Part shown: positions 16,824 through 25,369 of the stretch, piece after piece | Numbering within the stretch: position 1 is the first letter of the stretch | Layout: each line of letters begins with the position of its first letter | Assembly: GCA_031546825.1 (NCBI GenBank) | Contig: JAVBJU010000009.1 | Location: forward strand, 1 to 64,000 | Direction of reading: 5' to 3' | DNA from: Hohaiivirga sp031546825 | Lineage (GTDB): Bacteria; Pseudomonadota; Alphaproteobacteria; Rhizobiales; Beijerinckiaceae | Length of the DNA stretch: 64,000 bases | Notes under the pieces: generated by a model | The model's database searches: none | What the model saw: the letters and a program-made list of their open reading frames with translations, nothing else | Told to the model about the DNA's origin: nothing | Position numbers and translations under genes: made by a program

Positions 16824-17435
16824 TCACTTCTTTCGCAGAGATTCCAGAAAATTACTTGTTGCCGTCACGCCTTCCGTGGCGAGATCGAACATGGCTGTTC
16901 CTGAAAGCCAGCTCGAGATAATGCCTTTGACCAGAGATTGAAAGGCCAAAGCGGCCGATTCCGGCGTCCAGGGGCGCGCGAGCAAACCACGTTGCTCGGC
17001 ATATTTCAGGATTGAGCACGTCATTTTCATGACATCGTTTTCGCTCTGGCCTACTTCTACATCTGTGGTGTCCGGCTGGGCGCTGAGTGTTTCCTGAAAC
17101 ATCACCCGCAACAGTTGTCGTTTTTCCGGCTGATCTGTCAATTCGCCAAAAAACGTGCGGATGGTGCCGTCCAATGCGGCAAAGGGATCAAGCGTGGTGT
17201 CGATGGTCAACTTGCCGAGCAACTGCTGCATCGGCGAGGTTTCTTCCTCGCGGAGCGCTTTGAGTACGCCCGCTTTATTCTGGAAATGCCAATGGACAGC
17301 GCCACGGGTGAACCCGGCGGCAGATGCGATATCCTCAAGTGTAGTGGTGGCGTAGCCGTTTTCAACAAAAAGCTTGCGGGAAGCCACAAGGATGGCATGC
17401 CGTGTCTCAAGTGCTTCCTCTTTGGTGCGCCGCAT
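16824..17435 (-). CDS. TetR/AcrR-type repressor, probably of the adjacent RND pump
   Basis: The 203-residue protein has a TetR N-terminal helix-turn-helix (TRHAILVASRKLFVENGYAT, then EDIASAAGFTRGAVHWHFQN, residues 11-55) and a ligand-binding C-terminal domain of AcrR/TtgR style. It is divergent from the RND pump genes across a 238-bp gap that contains a 6-3-6 palindrome. This arrangement matches AcrR-AcrAB and Brucella BepR-BepDE, so repression of the pump and of itself, relieved by drugs or bile-like compounds, is the likely role. This function is inferred from family and position. Confidence 0.85.
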   Translation of the reverse strand: MRRTKEEALETRHAILVASRKLFVENGYATTTLEDIASAAGFTRGAVHWHFQNKAGVLKALREEETSPMQQLLGKLTIDTTLDPFAALDGTIRTFFGELTDQPEKRQLLRVMFQETLSAQPDTTDVEVGQSENDVMKMTCSILKYAEQRGLLARPWTPESAALAFQSLVKGIISSWLSGTAMFDLATEGVTATSNFLESLRKK

Positions 17436-17510
17436 GGAGTCCTCCGGGCATGAATATCGCGCCTGACGGCAGCAATTTCACTCTGCCCATCTTGATCTGG
17501 GCGCCATTAT

Positions 17511-17525
17511 CATACAGAATGTATG
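17511..17525. promoter_or_regulatory. Candidate operator for the TetR-type repressor
   Basis: CATACA-GAA-TGTATG is a perfect 6-3-6 palindrome, extended on one side by another TATGT. It resembles AcrR/TtgR-type sites. It lies about 75 bp upstream of the repressor start and overlaps -35/-10-like elements on the repressor strand (TTGTCA and TATGAT), as expected for autorepression. Confidence 0.55.
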
Positions 17526-17673
17526 TATGTGACAAGGGGCACCGTAACTGCTTGGGAGAGCCGTTACGGTGCGCTTTGCGCTGGATTCCATGTTTTCCAG
17601 TTGTCGCTTCCATTTTTGTGCTAAGCCAAATGCTTACGGTTTTGCCGTTCCTGTTCGATAAAGAGGTCGTTTC

Positions 17674-18837
17674 GTGCTCCGTCTCAATCTTCGACAAATC
17701 ACTCTTTCCGGATTGATTCTCGCCGCCGCAGTTCCCGTCGCCGCGCAGATGCCTGGCGCTTCCGGCCCCCCGGCTGTTGGCGTGGTGACTGTGACGACCA
17801 AGCCGGTTATCGACAGGACCGAGATTTCGGGGCGCGTTCAGGCGACCGATCGGGTTTCTCTTGTTGCGCGCGTCACCGGCTTTCTCGACAAGCAGCTATT
17901 CGTCGACGGCGCCGATGTGAAGAAGGGCGACCTGCTGTTCCGGCTGGAACGCGGCCCTTTCATTGCGGATCTCGAGATCAAGAAAGCCCAGGTTGCACAG
18001 CAGCAGGCGGTTGGTGAACTAGCCGATTTGAATCTGACCCGCGCGACCCAGCTATTGGCGAAGGATGCTGGCTCGCAGAGCACAGCAGATAACGCCAAAT
18101 CGGCACAGAAGGGTGCCCAAGCGCTGATTGCTTCGGCGAAGGCGCAGATGGAGCAGGCGCAGATCAACCTCGATTACACCGAAATACGCTCTCCCATCGA
18201 TGGTCGCATCGGCCGGTCTGCTGTGACGCCGGGCAACGTGGTTGGTCCCAACACCGGCACGCTCGCCATGGTGGTCAGTCAAGACCCGATGTATGTGGTA
18301 TTTCCGATTTCCGTGCGGGCACTTGAAGAACTGCGCAGCAAAACCGACGGCAAGGGCGGAATTGAAAGCGTGCCAGTGACCCTGCGCCTGCCCAATGGGC
18401 GTATCTACAGCCACACTGGCAAGATCGATTTTGTCGACACCAGCGTGACCCGCGACACCGACACTATAACGATGCGCGCTGTAGTTGCTAACCCCTCACT
18501 CTCTGACGCAACGGGTTCCAAGGTGCTTGGCCGCGAGCTTATCAACGATGAGTTCGTGACGGTGGTGATTGAAGCGGCTGCTGGTGAGCAGTTGCCGTCG
18601 ATCCCGCGCGCTGCCGTCGTTTCGGATCAGCAGGGCGACTTCGTTTATGTTGTCGGTGCGGATAATAAGGTTGAACAGCGTCGCATCAAACGCGGCCCTT
18701 CAACGCCGCAGACCACTGCAATCGCCTCGGGCTTGAAAGACGGTGAAACCATTGTTCTGGAAGGCCTTCAGCGGGTGAGGCCGGGAGTGCTGGTTGCGCC
18801 GCAGCCCGTTGCTGCACAGCCTGGGCAGGGGAAATAA
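17674..18837 (+). CDS. RND efflux pump periplasmic adaptor (AcrA/BepD-like membrane fusion protein)
   Basis: The 387-residue adaptor starts at GTG 17674 with AGAGG 8 bases upstream. It has an N-terminal signal sequence (LSGLILAAAVPVAAQ) and a lipoyl/barrel-sandwich region (EISGRVQATDRVSLVARVTG). A helical hairpin (about 95-160) and a beta-barrel with YTEIRSPIDGRIGRSAVTPG complete it. No lipobox Cys is evident, so it is probably anchored by the signal helix or soluble. It links the inner-membrane permease encoded 4 bp downstream to an outer-membrane channel. None is encoded here, so a TolC-type channel elsewhere must be shared. Confidence 0.92.
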   Translation: MLRLNLRQITLSGLILAAAVPVAAQMPGASGPPAVGVVTVTTKPVIDRTEISGRVQATDRVSLVARVTGFLDKQLFVDGADVKKGDLLFRLERGPFIADLEIKKAQVAQQQAVGELADLNLTRATQLLAKDAGSQSTADNAKSAQKGAQALIASAKAQMEQAQINLDYTEIRSPIDGRIGRSAVTPGNVVGPNTGTLAMVVSQDPMYVVFPISVRALEELRSKTDGKGGIESVPVTLRLPNGRIYSHTGKIDFVDTSVTRDTDTITMRAVVANPSLSDATGSKVLGRELINDEFVTVVIEAAAGEQLPSIPRAAVVSDQQGDFVYVVGADNKVEQRRIKRGPSTPQTTAIASGLKDGETIVLEGLQRVRPGVLVAPQPVAAQPGQGK

Positions 18838-18841
18838 CACC

Positions 18842-21800
18842 GTGATTTCAGATGTCTTTATTGATCGCCCCCGCCTCGCGATCGTTGTCTCCGTCATCCT
18901 GTCACTCGCCGGTTTGCTGGCGCTGACGCGTATTCCGGTTGAGCAATTGCCGGATATCGTACCGCCACAGGTGCAGGTCCAGGCCAACTATCCCGGTGCT
19001 TCGTCGGAAACGGTTGAGGCGACCATCGCCCAGCCGATTGAAGCCAAGATTCTTGGCGTCGACAAGATGATCTATATGAAGAGCACGAGCGGTAATGACG
19101 GCTCTTATACGCTCACGGTCAGTTTCGATCTCGGAACAAATCCTGATATTGCGACAGTCAACGTCAACAACCGCGTTCAGACCGCGATGTCGCAACTTCC
19201 GTCGGAGGTGCAGGCGCAAGGGTTGACGGTGACGAAGCGGTCGGCTTCCGTGCTGCAATTCGCCTTCCTGTCATCCGACAGTGACAAATACGATTCGCTT
19301 TATCTGACCAACTATGCCGTCATTAACGTGCTCGACGAACTTGCGCGCACGCCGGGCGTCGGTCAGGCGGCTCTGTTCGGGCGGTTGAACTATTCCATGC
19401 GCATCTGGTTCGATGCCCAGCGCCTCAACAGTCTGGGCCTGGTGCCGTCTGACGTCATCAAGGTGATCCAGTCGCAGAACACCCAGGCTGCCATCGGTCG
19501 TATCGGATCAAACCCGATGCCTGCCGATCAGCAGATTCAGTTGAACTTGCTGACGCGCGGACGTTTGCAGACGCCGGAGGAATTCGGCAACATCGTTGTG
19601 CGTGCCAATCCCGATGGATCGGTTTTGCGCGTTCGTGATGTGGCACGGGTCGAACTTGGCGCACAGAACCAGGATTCATCGAGCCGTCTGAATGGCAACG
19701 ATGGTGTGGCGATGGGGCTTTATCTCGCCTCGGGTGCCAATGCCGTGCAAGCCGCCCAGAATGTCGAAGCCACATTGGCCAAGCTGCGCCAGCGCTTGCC
19801 CGAAGGGCTGAAGTTGACGACGGTGTTCGATGCAACCACCTTCGTGCAGGACACCATTGGTGAAGTGTTCAAGACGCTGTTCGAGGCGTTCGTGCTGGTG
19901 GCCATCGTCGTGTTCCTGTTCCTGGGTAACCTGCGAGCAACCCTCATCCCAGCCATCTGTGTTCCCGTCAGTTTGATCGCCACCTTCGCGGTGCTGATGA
20001 CGATGGGATACTCCGCCAATACCATCTCGCTGCTCGCGCTCGCGCTTGCCATCGGCATCGTGGTCGATGACGCCATCGTGGTCGTTGAGAACGTAGAGCG
20101 CGTCATGGAGGAGGAGCCGACGCTCTCTCCGGTCGATGCCACCAAGAAGGCGATGCAACAGGTGACGGCACCAATCATCGCCATCACACTCGTGTTGCTG
20201 TCGGTGTTTGTGCCCATCGCCTTCATTGCAGGTATTTCGGGCGCGTTGTTCCGCCAGTTTGCCGTGACCATCAGTGCGTCCATGGTGATTTCCGCCATCT
20301 GCGCCCTGACGCTGTCGCCCGCGCTTTGTGCGCTGTTCCTGCGCCATGCGGGTCCGCGCAAGGGCATCATGGGTTGGCTGAGCGACAAGATTGATTTCGG
20401 TCGCGATCAATATTCCCATATTGTGCAAAAAAGTTTGCGTCTGTCGCTCTTTTCGATTTTGGGCGTCGCCTTTGTAGCGCTTGCCACATTCGGATTGTCC
20501 ACGAAAACCCCCACAGGCTTCTTGCCGGATGAGGACCAGGGCGCGTTCTTCGTCAATATTCAGTTGCCATCTGCGGCCTCGTATTTCCGGACGCTTGAGG
20601 ATGTGAAGCAGGTTGAAGGCATCCTGAAATCGATGCCGCAAGTTGAAAACATTGTGTCGATTGTCGGCTATTCGCTGCTCGACGGCTTTTCGTCCAGCAA
20701 TACCGCGTTCATCATCGCAAAGCTGAAACCGTTTGAAGATCGCAAAAAGGCCTCTGACAAGGCGCAAGTCTTGATCGGCCAAGTGATGGGACGGACCAGC
20801 AATATCCTCACTTCGAACATTTTCGCCTTCAATCTGCCCCCGATCACCGGCATTTCCGTCAGCGGTGGCTTCGAGTATCAACTTGAAAACCTTGAAGGCC
20901 AGGATCCGGTTTCAATGGCGGGCGTTGCGCTTGGCATGGTGGGTGCCGCGAACCAGAATCCGAACCTGTTCCGCGTGTTCACCACTTACTCGGCCACAGC
21001 GCCATCGCTCTATCTTGATATCGATCGCGACAAGGCGCAGGCGCTGGGCTTGAACATCAATGACGTGTTCACCTCACTTCAGTCCACGCTTGGCGGGTTT
21101 TATATCAATAACTTCAATATGTTCGGTCGAACCTGGCAGGTTAATATCCAGGGCGAGGTCAATGACCGGCGTGATGTCGCCAATTTGTGGAACATCTTTA
21201 TCCGCAACAAGGTAGGCACCATGGTGCCGCTGCAATCCATCGCCACGGTGAAGACCGTGACCGGCGCGCAGTCGATCCAGCGTTATAACAACTATCGGTC
21301 AGTCTCCATCAACGGCAGCGCGGCGCAGGGCGTTTCGTCCGGAACGGCGTTGGAAACGATGAAAGAACTGTCGAAAACGGTGCTTCCGGGCGGATATGCC
21401 TTTGAGTGGACCGGCATGGCCTATCAGGAAGACAAGGCGGCGGGGCAGACCGTTATCATCCTGTCGCTGGCTATTCTATTCGCTTACCTCTTTCTGGTGG
21501 CGCTTTATGAAAGCTGGGTCATTCCCATCCCCGTGCTTCTGTCTGTATCAGTGGCCGTGCTCGGTGCGTTTGTCGGCATCATTATTACGCGCATATTCCC
21601 GTTCGTTCTGGCACCCTCGTTGCTCTTGCTTGGGGCGGGGATAGGGTACTGGCTGCGAAAGCGGGTGCAATGGTGGATTCCCACAGCCATTGGCGGCGTG
21701 CTCGCTGTCCTTGTTCTGCTGCCACTCCTGGTGCTTTCAATACCCGCACTGCAGGGCGTGCCCGGTTTGATGGCTTTTGCCAAATGGATGTATCCCGTGG

Positions 21801-22216
21801 TGACCACGACGCCGCTTGCGCTTGATCTCTATGCGCAGATCGGCCTCGTGGTGCTCATTGCGCTTGCGGCAAAGAACGGCATTCTCATTGTCGAATTTGC
21901 CAAGGAACAGCGCGAGGCGGGGCTCAGCATCGAAGAGGCTGCCATGACCGGTGCCACACTGCGTTTCCGCGCAGTGATGATGACTTCGGTGGCGTTCATT
22001 CTCGGCCTTCTGCCGATGGTGCGCGCGAGCGGTGCTTCGGAAGTGGCACGCCGTGCGGTTTCGACACCGGTGTTCATGGGCATGATCTTTGCCTCGACTC
22101 TCGGCATTTTCGTTATTCCCATGCTCTACGTGGTGTTCCAGCGGATGCGTGAACGCACCAAGACAAAGTTCTGGGCGACGAGATCACACCCCACTTCATC
22201 GCGCGGGCACCATTGA
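18842..22216 (+). CDS. RND multidrug efflux permease (AcrB/BepE-like, HAE1 family) with an extra membrane insertion
   Basis: The 1124-residue permease begins at GTG 18842, 4 bp after the adaptor stop, with the family start VISDVFIDRPRLAIVVSVIL. Twelve core helices and two large periplasmic loops are evident. The proton-relay motif is in helix 4 (LALAIGIVVDDAIVVVENVE). AcrB-type proteins are near 1050 residues. The excess is a hydrophobic insertion at about residues 917-992, between LSVSVAVLGAFVG and QIGLVVLIALAAKN, which would add roughly two membrane helices to the helix 9/10 hairpin. The reading frame is open and codon use is normal there, so it is not a sequencing artefact. Substrates are drugs or detergents by family inference. 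Confidence 0.92.
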   Translation: MISDVFIDRPRLAIVVSVILSLAGLLALTRIPVEQLPDIVPPQVQVQANYPGASSETVEATIAQPIEAKILGVDKMIYMKSTSGNDGSYTLTVSFDLGTNPDIATVNVNNRVQTAMSQLPSEVQAQGLTVTKRSASVLQFAFLSSDSDKYDSLYLTNYAVINVLDELARTPGVGQAALFGRLNYSMRIWFDAQRLNSLGLVPSDVIKVIQSQNTQAAIGRIGSNPMPADQQIQLNLLTRGRLQTPEEFGNIVVRANPDGSVLRVRDVARVELGAQNQDSSSRLNGNDGVAMGLYLASGANAVQAAQNVEATLAKLRQRLPEGLKLTTVFDATTFVQDTIGEVFKTLFEAFVLVAIVVFLFLGNLRATLIPAICVPVSLIATFAVLMTMGYSANTISLLALALAIGIVVDDAIVVVENVERVMEEEPTLSPVDATKKAMQQVTAPIIAITLVLLSVFVPIAFIAGISGALFRQFAVTISASMVISAICALTLSPALCALFLRHAGPRKGIMGWLSDKIDFGRDQYSHIVQKSLRLSLFSILGVAFVALATFGLSTKTPTGFLPDEDQGAFFVNIQLPSAASYFRTLEDVKQVEGILKSMPQVENIVSIVGYSLLDGFSSSNTAFIIAKLKPFEDRKKASDKAQVLIGQVMGRTSNILTSNIFAFNLPPITGISVSGGFEYQLENLEGQDPVSMAGVALGMVGAANQNPNLFRVFTTYSATAPSLYLDIDRDKAQALGLNINDVFTSLQSTLGGFYINNFNMFGRTWQVNIQGEVNDRRDVANLWNIFIRNKVGTMVPLQSIATVKTVTGAQSIQRYNNYRSVSINGSAAQGVSSGTALETMKELSKTVLPGGYAFEWTGMAYQEDKAAGQTVIILSLAILFAYLFLVALYESWVIPIPVLLSVSVAVLGAFVGIIITRIFPFVLAPSLLLLGAGIGYWLRKRVQWWIPTAIGGVLAVLVLLPLLVLSIPALQGVPGLMAFAKWMYPVVTTTPLALDLYAQIGLVVLIALAAKNGILIVEFAKEQREAGLSIEEAAMTGATLRFRAVMMTSVAFILGLLPMVRASGASEVARRAVSTPVFMGMIFASTLGIFVIPMLYVVFQRMRERTKTKFWATRSHPTSSRGHH

Positions 22217-22238
22217 GCCAAACCTGATTTGTGAAACT

Positions 22239-22284
22239 GGCGGACGGAAAGAGGGGCAACCTTCTTTCCGTCCGCCTTTTTTTT
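22239..22284 (+). terminator. Strong terminator after the RND pump operon
   Basis: A perfect 14-bp stem (22239-22252 with 22263-22276, GGCGGACGGAAAGA arm) is followed by eight T residues. Confidence 0.97.
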
Positions 22285-22391
22285 GTGCTTGCACGCCGGA
22301 TGAACAGAAGCGGAGAGCGGCGTTCAGATTCCGTTCAACAGCGCAGGCGCTGACTGGCGACACGGGGGGATTGTCTTTGGAAGGGTTCGTC

Positions 22392-24406
22392 ATGCGATTC
22401 TTCAGATTTCTCGCTGTGTTTATTGTCGCCGCCACCGCCAGTTTCGGCGCTCAGTCCCAGCAGCCACAACGCCGTATTGCGCTCATCGTCGGTGAGGGTG
22501 CGTATGCGGGCGCTACATTGCCGACAGCTGTCAATGATGCCGGGCTGATCGCCCAGTCTCTCAATAATAACGGGTTTGAAATCATCGAAGGCCGAGATCT
22601 CGATCTCGTTGGCCTGCGCCAGGTGGTGCAGACCTTTCTCGACAAAGTCGAAAAGGCTGGGCCGAATACGGCGGCAATCGTCTATTTCTCAGGCTACGCC
22701 ACCCAGCTTGAAGGCGACAATTACCTGTTGCCGGTCGATGCACGGATTGTGCGGGCGAGTGATATCGGCTTGGCGGGGTTTCGCATGTCGGACCTGGTCC
22801 GTTCGCTGACGGCAGCGACGGAGGGCGCCAAGATTGTTATCATCGATGCGCCGCGGGGCTTTCCAGCCTTGCAGGGCAAGGACATTGCATCGGGCCTCTC
22901 CCTTACCGATGCGCCGCGCGGGGTGTTGATCGCCCAGGCGACCGCACCGGGTCATGTGTTGCCGGAAGGACGCTTGGTGGTAGGGGCAGACAAGGCAAGC
23001 GGGGCCTATGGAGGCTACGCAACCGTGCTCGCGGAACAAATCTATCAATCGGGTATCGAGGCAGACGAGTTGTTCAAGCGCGTGCGTTTGCAGATGCATG
23101 AAACCACTGCCGGGGCCCAGATTCCGTGGCATTCCTATGCGTTGGCTCAGCCATTTTTCTTTTCGGACGGGCAGGGGGCCGCACAAGCTCTGCCGCCGCG
23201 CCCGCAACAGGTTGCTACGCCGGAAGAGGCTTATGCCATCGCCATCGAAACCGACACCATTGCCGGCTATCAGACGTTTCTCAAATTCTACCCAAATCAC
23301 CCGCTCGCCGGCCGCATCAAGGTGCTTCTCGCCAATCGGCGCGAAGCTGTCGTCTGGAGCCGTACCGTTTCCAAAGGAACGGCCGAGGCTTATTGGAGCT
23401 ATCTGAAAGCGTTCTCGCGGGGGCCGCACGCCGAGGATGCACGCCGCCGTCTGTCCTTGCTTTCGCGGCCGATTATGCCACCCGAAGACTTTCCCGTAGT
23501 GATCTACAACGACGTGCCGCCGCCGATTGAAATCGAGTATGTTTACGAAACAACCTATATCTACAACGATTATAGCGCCTATTACGATTATGCGCCCCCG
23601 CCACCACCGCCCGCCTACTTTGTGCGACCCCTGCGGCGTGCCCCGTGGGCCGCGCCTATCATAGCGAAGCAGCGTCCTGGCTTCCTGCCGATGCTGCCAC
23701 GGCCAGCGGTGCCTCAGCCGGCGATGTGGCGTGCTCATCCCCTGCCGCCGCGCGTGGCTCCGGTCATGCCCTTCAAGCCGGCAGGCCGCAACGTCCCGGC
23801 GAAATGTCACCTGTTTTCGGACAGGGTATTCCGCCTGCCTTGCCGCGTCCGCCACGGCCAGACGCCATTCCCGGTGCAGAAAGGCCGATGCCGCCGCAAC
23901 CGTCATTGGGTCATACCGGCCCGACGCCGATGCGTCCCGGCGCTCCGGCTCCCGTAATGCCATCAACCGGACGCCCGAATCTGCCGGAAAAAAATGGCCG
24001 TCCGATGCCGCCGGACCACGTACGCCCGGTTGAGGCTCCAACCCAGCCGATGCAACAGGAGCGTCCGCGTCAATTTGAGCAGCGCCCCGCACCGTTGCCA
24101 GTGCAGCAGGAGCGTCCGCGTCAGATTGAGCCGCGTCCCGCACTGCCGCCTGTGCAGCAGGAACGTCCGCGCCAGATTGAGCCACGTCCCACACCGCCGC
24201 CTGTGCAGCAGGAGCGTCCGCGCCAGGTTGAGCCGCGGCCCGCTCCGCCGCCGGTGCAGCAGGAGCGTCCACGCCAGATGGAGCAGCGCCCCTCTCCGCC
24301 CAGTTCTCCACCGCCGTCCATACGCTCTGAGCCGCCCCGCGAGGCTCCGCGCGCCCCGGAAGGCAGGCCCCAAAGGCCTCTGCGGCCCGGCGAGCTACCA
24401 AACTGA
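22392..24406 (+). pseudogene. Caspase-fold (pseudo-caspase) protein with Pro-rich repeat tail, frameshifted
   Basis: From ATG 22392 (GGAAGGG upstream) the protein has a signal peptide (FRFLAVFIVAATASFGAQ) and a caspase p20-like domain. The domain shows RRIALIVGEGAYAG, an IVYFSGYATQLEGDNYLLPVD block and IVIIDAPRGFPAL. In active caspase homologues these hold the catalytic His and Cys; here the positions are Tyr102 and Pro154, so protease activity is very unlikely. A Tyr/Pro-rich segment follows. Around 23784-23788 the coding signal jumps frame: a single missing base (probably a C in GGCC) moves it from the frame ending at TGA 23957 to one running to 24406, which holds a Pro/Gln/Arg-rich repeat tail. 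The product is exported and probably envelope-associated. The frameshift may be genuine or an assembly error. Confidence 0.8.
24053..24307 (+). repeat. Five tandem 51-bp coding repeats
   Basis: Five consecutive 17-residue units of the form QQERPRQ-x-E-x-RP-x-P-x-PV occur in the distal frame of the pseudo-caspase gene. Units differ mainly at the x positions. Tandem coding repeats of this kind can vary in number between strains. Confidence 0.9.
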
Positions 24407-24412
24407 TAAATC

Positions 24413-24436
24413 CGTGACCACAATCGTGTGGTCACG
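24413..24436. other. Perfect hairpin without U-run
   Basis: CGTGACCACA (24413-24422) and TGTGGTCACG (24427-24436) form a 10-bp stem with a 4-nt loop just after the caspase-like gene. It has no T-run, so it may be a protein-binding site or an RNA stabiliser; the actual terminator is 43 bp further on. Confidence 0.5.
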
Positions 24437-24478
24437 AACATAGGGTTCCCCCGTCCTTACTGTCAGACGTGGAAACAT

Positions 24479-24517
24479 GAGGGCCGGTTCCGGGAAATCC
24501 GGGGCCGGCTCTTTTTT
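24479..24517 (+). terminator. Terminator after the caspase-like gene
   Basis: GAGGGCCGG pairs imperfectly with GGCCGGCTC across a GC-rich stem, followed by six T residues. Confidence 0.75.
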
Positions 24518-24611
24518 ATGGGAAAATGGTCGGGAGCCGTGTCTGCTGAAGTAACGTGCGTTTTAAGTGGATCGCCGGTTAAACGTAAAGCGTTACTGCA
24601 TCTAAAAAATC

Positions 24612-24652
24612 TAGAGTGAAGTGGGTTTCATGTAAACCGCGCTTCACTTTAG
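24612..24652. repeat. Intergenic palindromic repeat, copy 1
   Basis: An imperfect palindrome with arms TAGAGTGAAGTGGGTTT and AAACCGCGCTTCACTTTA around a 5-nt centre. The same element in a perfect form occurs at 62727-62766 downstream of cckA. Two copies in non-homologous intergenic positions mark it as a dispersed genomic repeat of REP type. Confidence 0.7.
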
Positions 24653-24658
24653 GCGGTT

Positions 24659-25276
24659 TCAATCCATGACGGCGGCTTTGAGGATGCAAACCATCATGGC
24701 GCGCGCCGGGCCGACGCCGATGCAGCGCACAGAGTGCTGGCGATCACAGCGATAACGCAGCGTTTCACCGGCTTTTGCCGTTTGGATGGTGTCGCCGATT
24801 TCAACCTGAAACTCACCTTCGAGCACAGAGAGGCATTCCACCGAGCCACGCTGGTGGGCGTCTGATTCCAGCACGCCACCGGGGTCGGCCTGCACATCAT
24901 ACCACTGCAGCCATTCCACGGTTTTGATCCAGCCAACAATGGTCAGGCGCATCCTGCCGTCGTCGGAGACGAGCAGGGGAGTATCGGCGCGTGTGGATTT
25001 GTCGATGAACGGCTCATCGACGCCGGAAGCCAGCACCCGTTCAATCGAAACATCAAGCGCTTGCGACAAGCGCCAGATGGTGGCGAGGGTCGGGTTGGTT
25101 TCGTTGCGCTCAATCTGACTGATGATGGATTTGGCAACGCCGGATTGTTCGGCGAGCTCGGAAAGCGAGAGATTGTAAGCCTTACGCAGGCGTTGCACAG
25201 TCTTGCCGAGTTGCCCCGACAGAGCCATCGCCCCGGTTTCAATGTTACGCAACCGTTCCTTACCTTCGACGCCCAT
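24659..25276 (-). CDS. XRE-family regulator with C-terminal cupin sensor domain
   Basis: The 205-residue protein joins an XRE helix-turn-helix (about residues 26-75, LSLSELAEQSGVAKSIISQI) to a cupin-2 domain in the last 70 residues (VLEGEFQVEIGDTIQ, then AGETLRYRC). Regulators of this build sense a small metabolite through the cupin and control neighbouring transport or catabolic genes. It lies 93 bp downstream of thiD in the same orientation, so it may be cotranscribed with the thiamine genes, but no thiamine link is known for the family. An alternative start at residue 17 (MALSGQ) is possible. Ligand unknown. Confidence 0.85.
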   Translation of the reverse strand: MGVEGKERLRNIETGAMALSGQLGKTVQRLRKAYNLSLSELAEQSGVAKSIISQIERNETNPTLATIWRLSQALDVSIERVLASGVDEPFIDKSTRADTPLLVSDDGRMRLTIVGWIKTVEWLQWYDVQADPGGVLESDAHQRGSVECLSVLEGEFQVEIGDTIQTAKAGETLRYRCDRQHSVRCIGVGPARAMMVCILKAAVMD

Positions 25277-25369
25277 ATCCGCCTCTTGCCGTTCCGCAAA
25301 CAGAACATCCGTTTGTTAGACCAAACAGCGCAAAAAAGGAAGTACTTCCGTACACTTCCAGCGGAGAGT

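Noticed and set aside
24053..24307. Repeat array considered as a possible CRISPR
   Set aside because: Units are contiguous without unique spacers, keep a 3-base reading frame and encode a Pro/Gln/Arg repeat.
22689..24401. A 570-codon open frame antisense to the caspase-like gene
   Set aside because: It consists of the complement of Pro/Arg/Gln repeats, giving Ala/Asp-rich nonsense, and has no domain or ribosome site.
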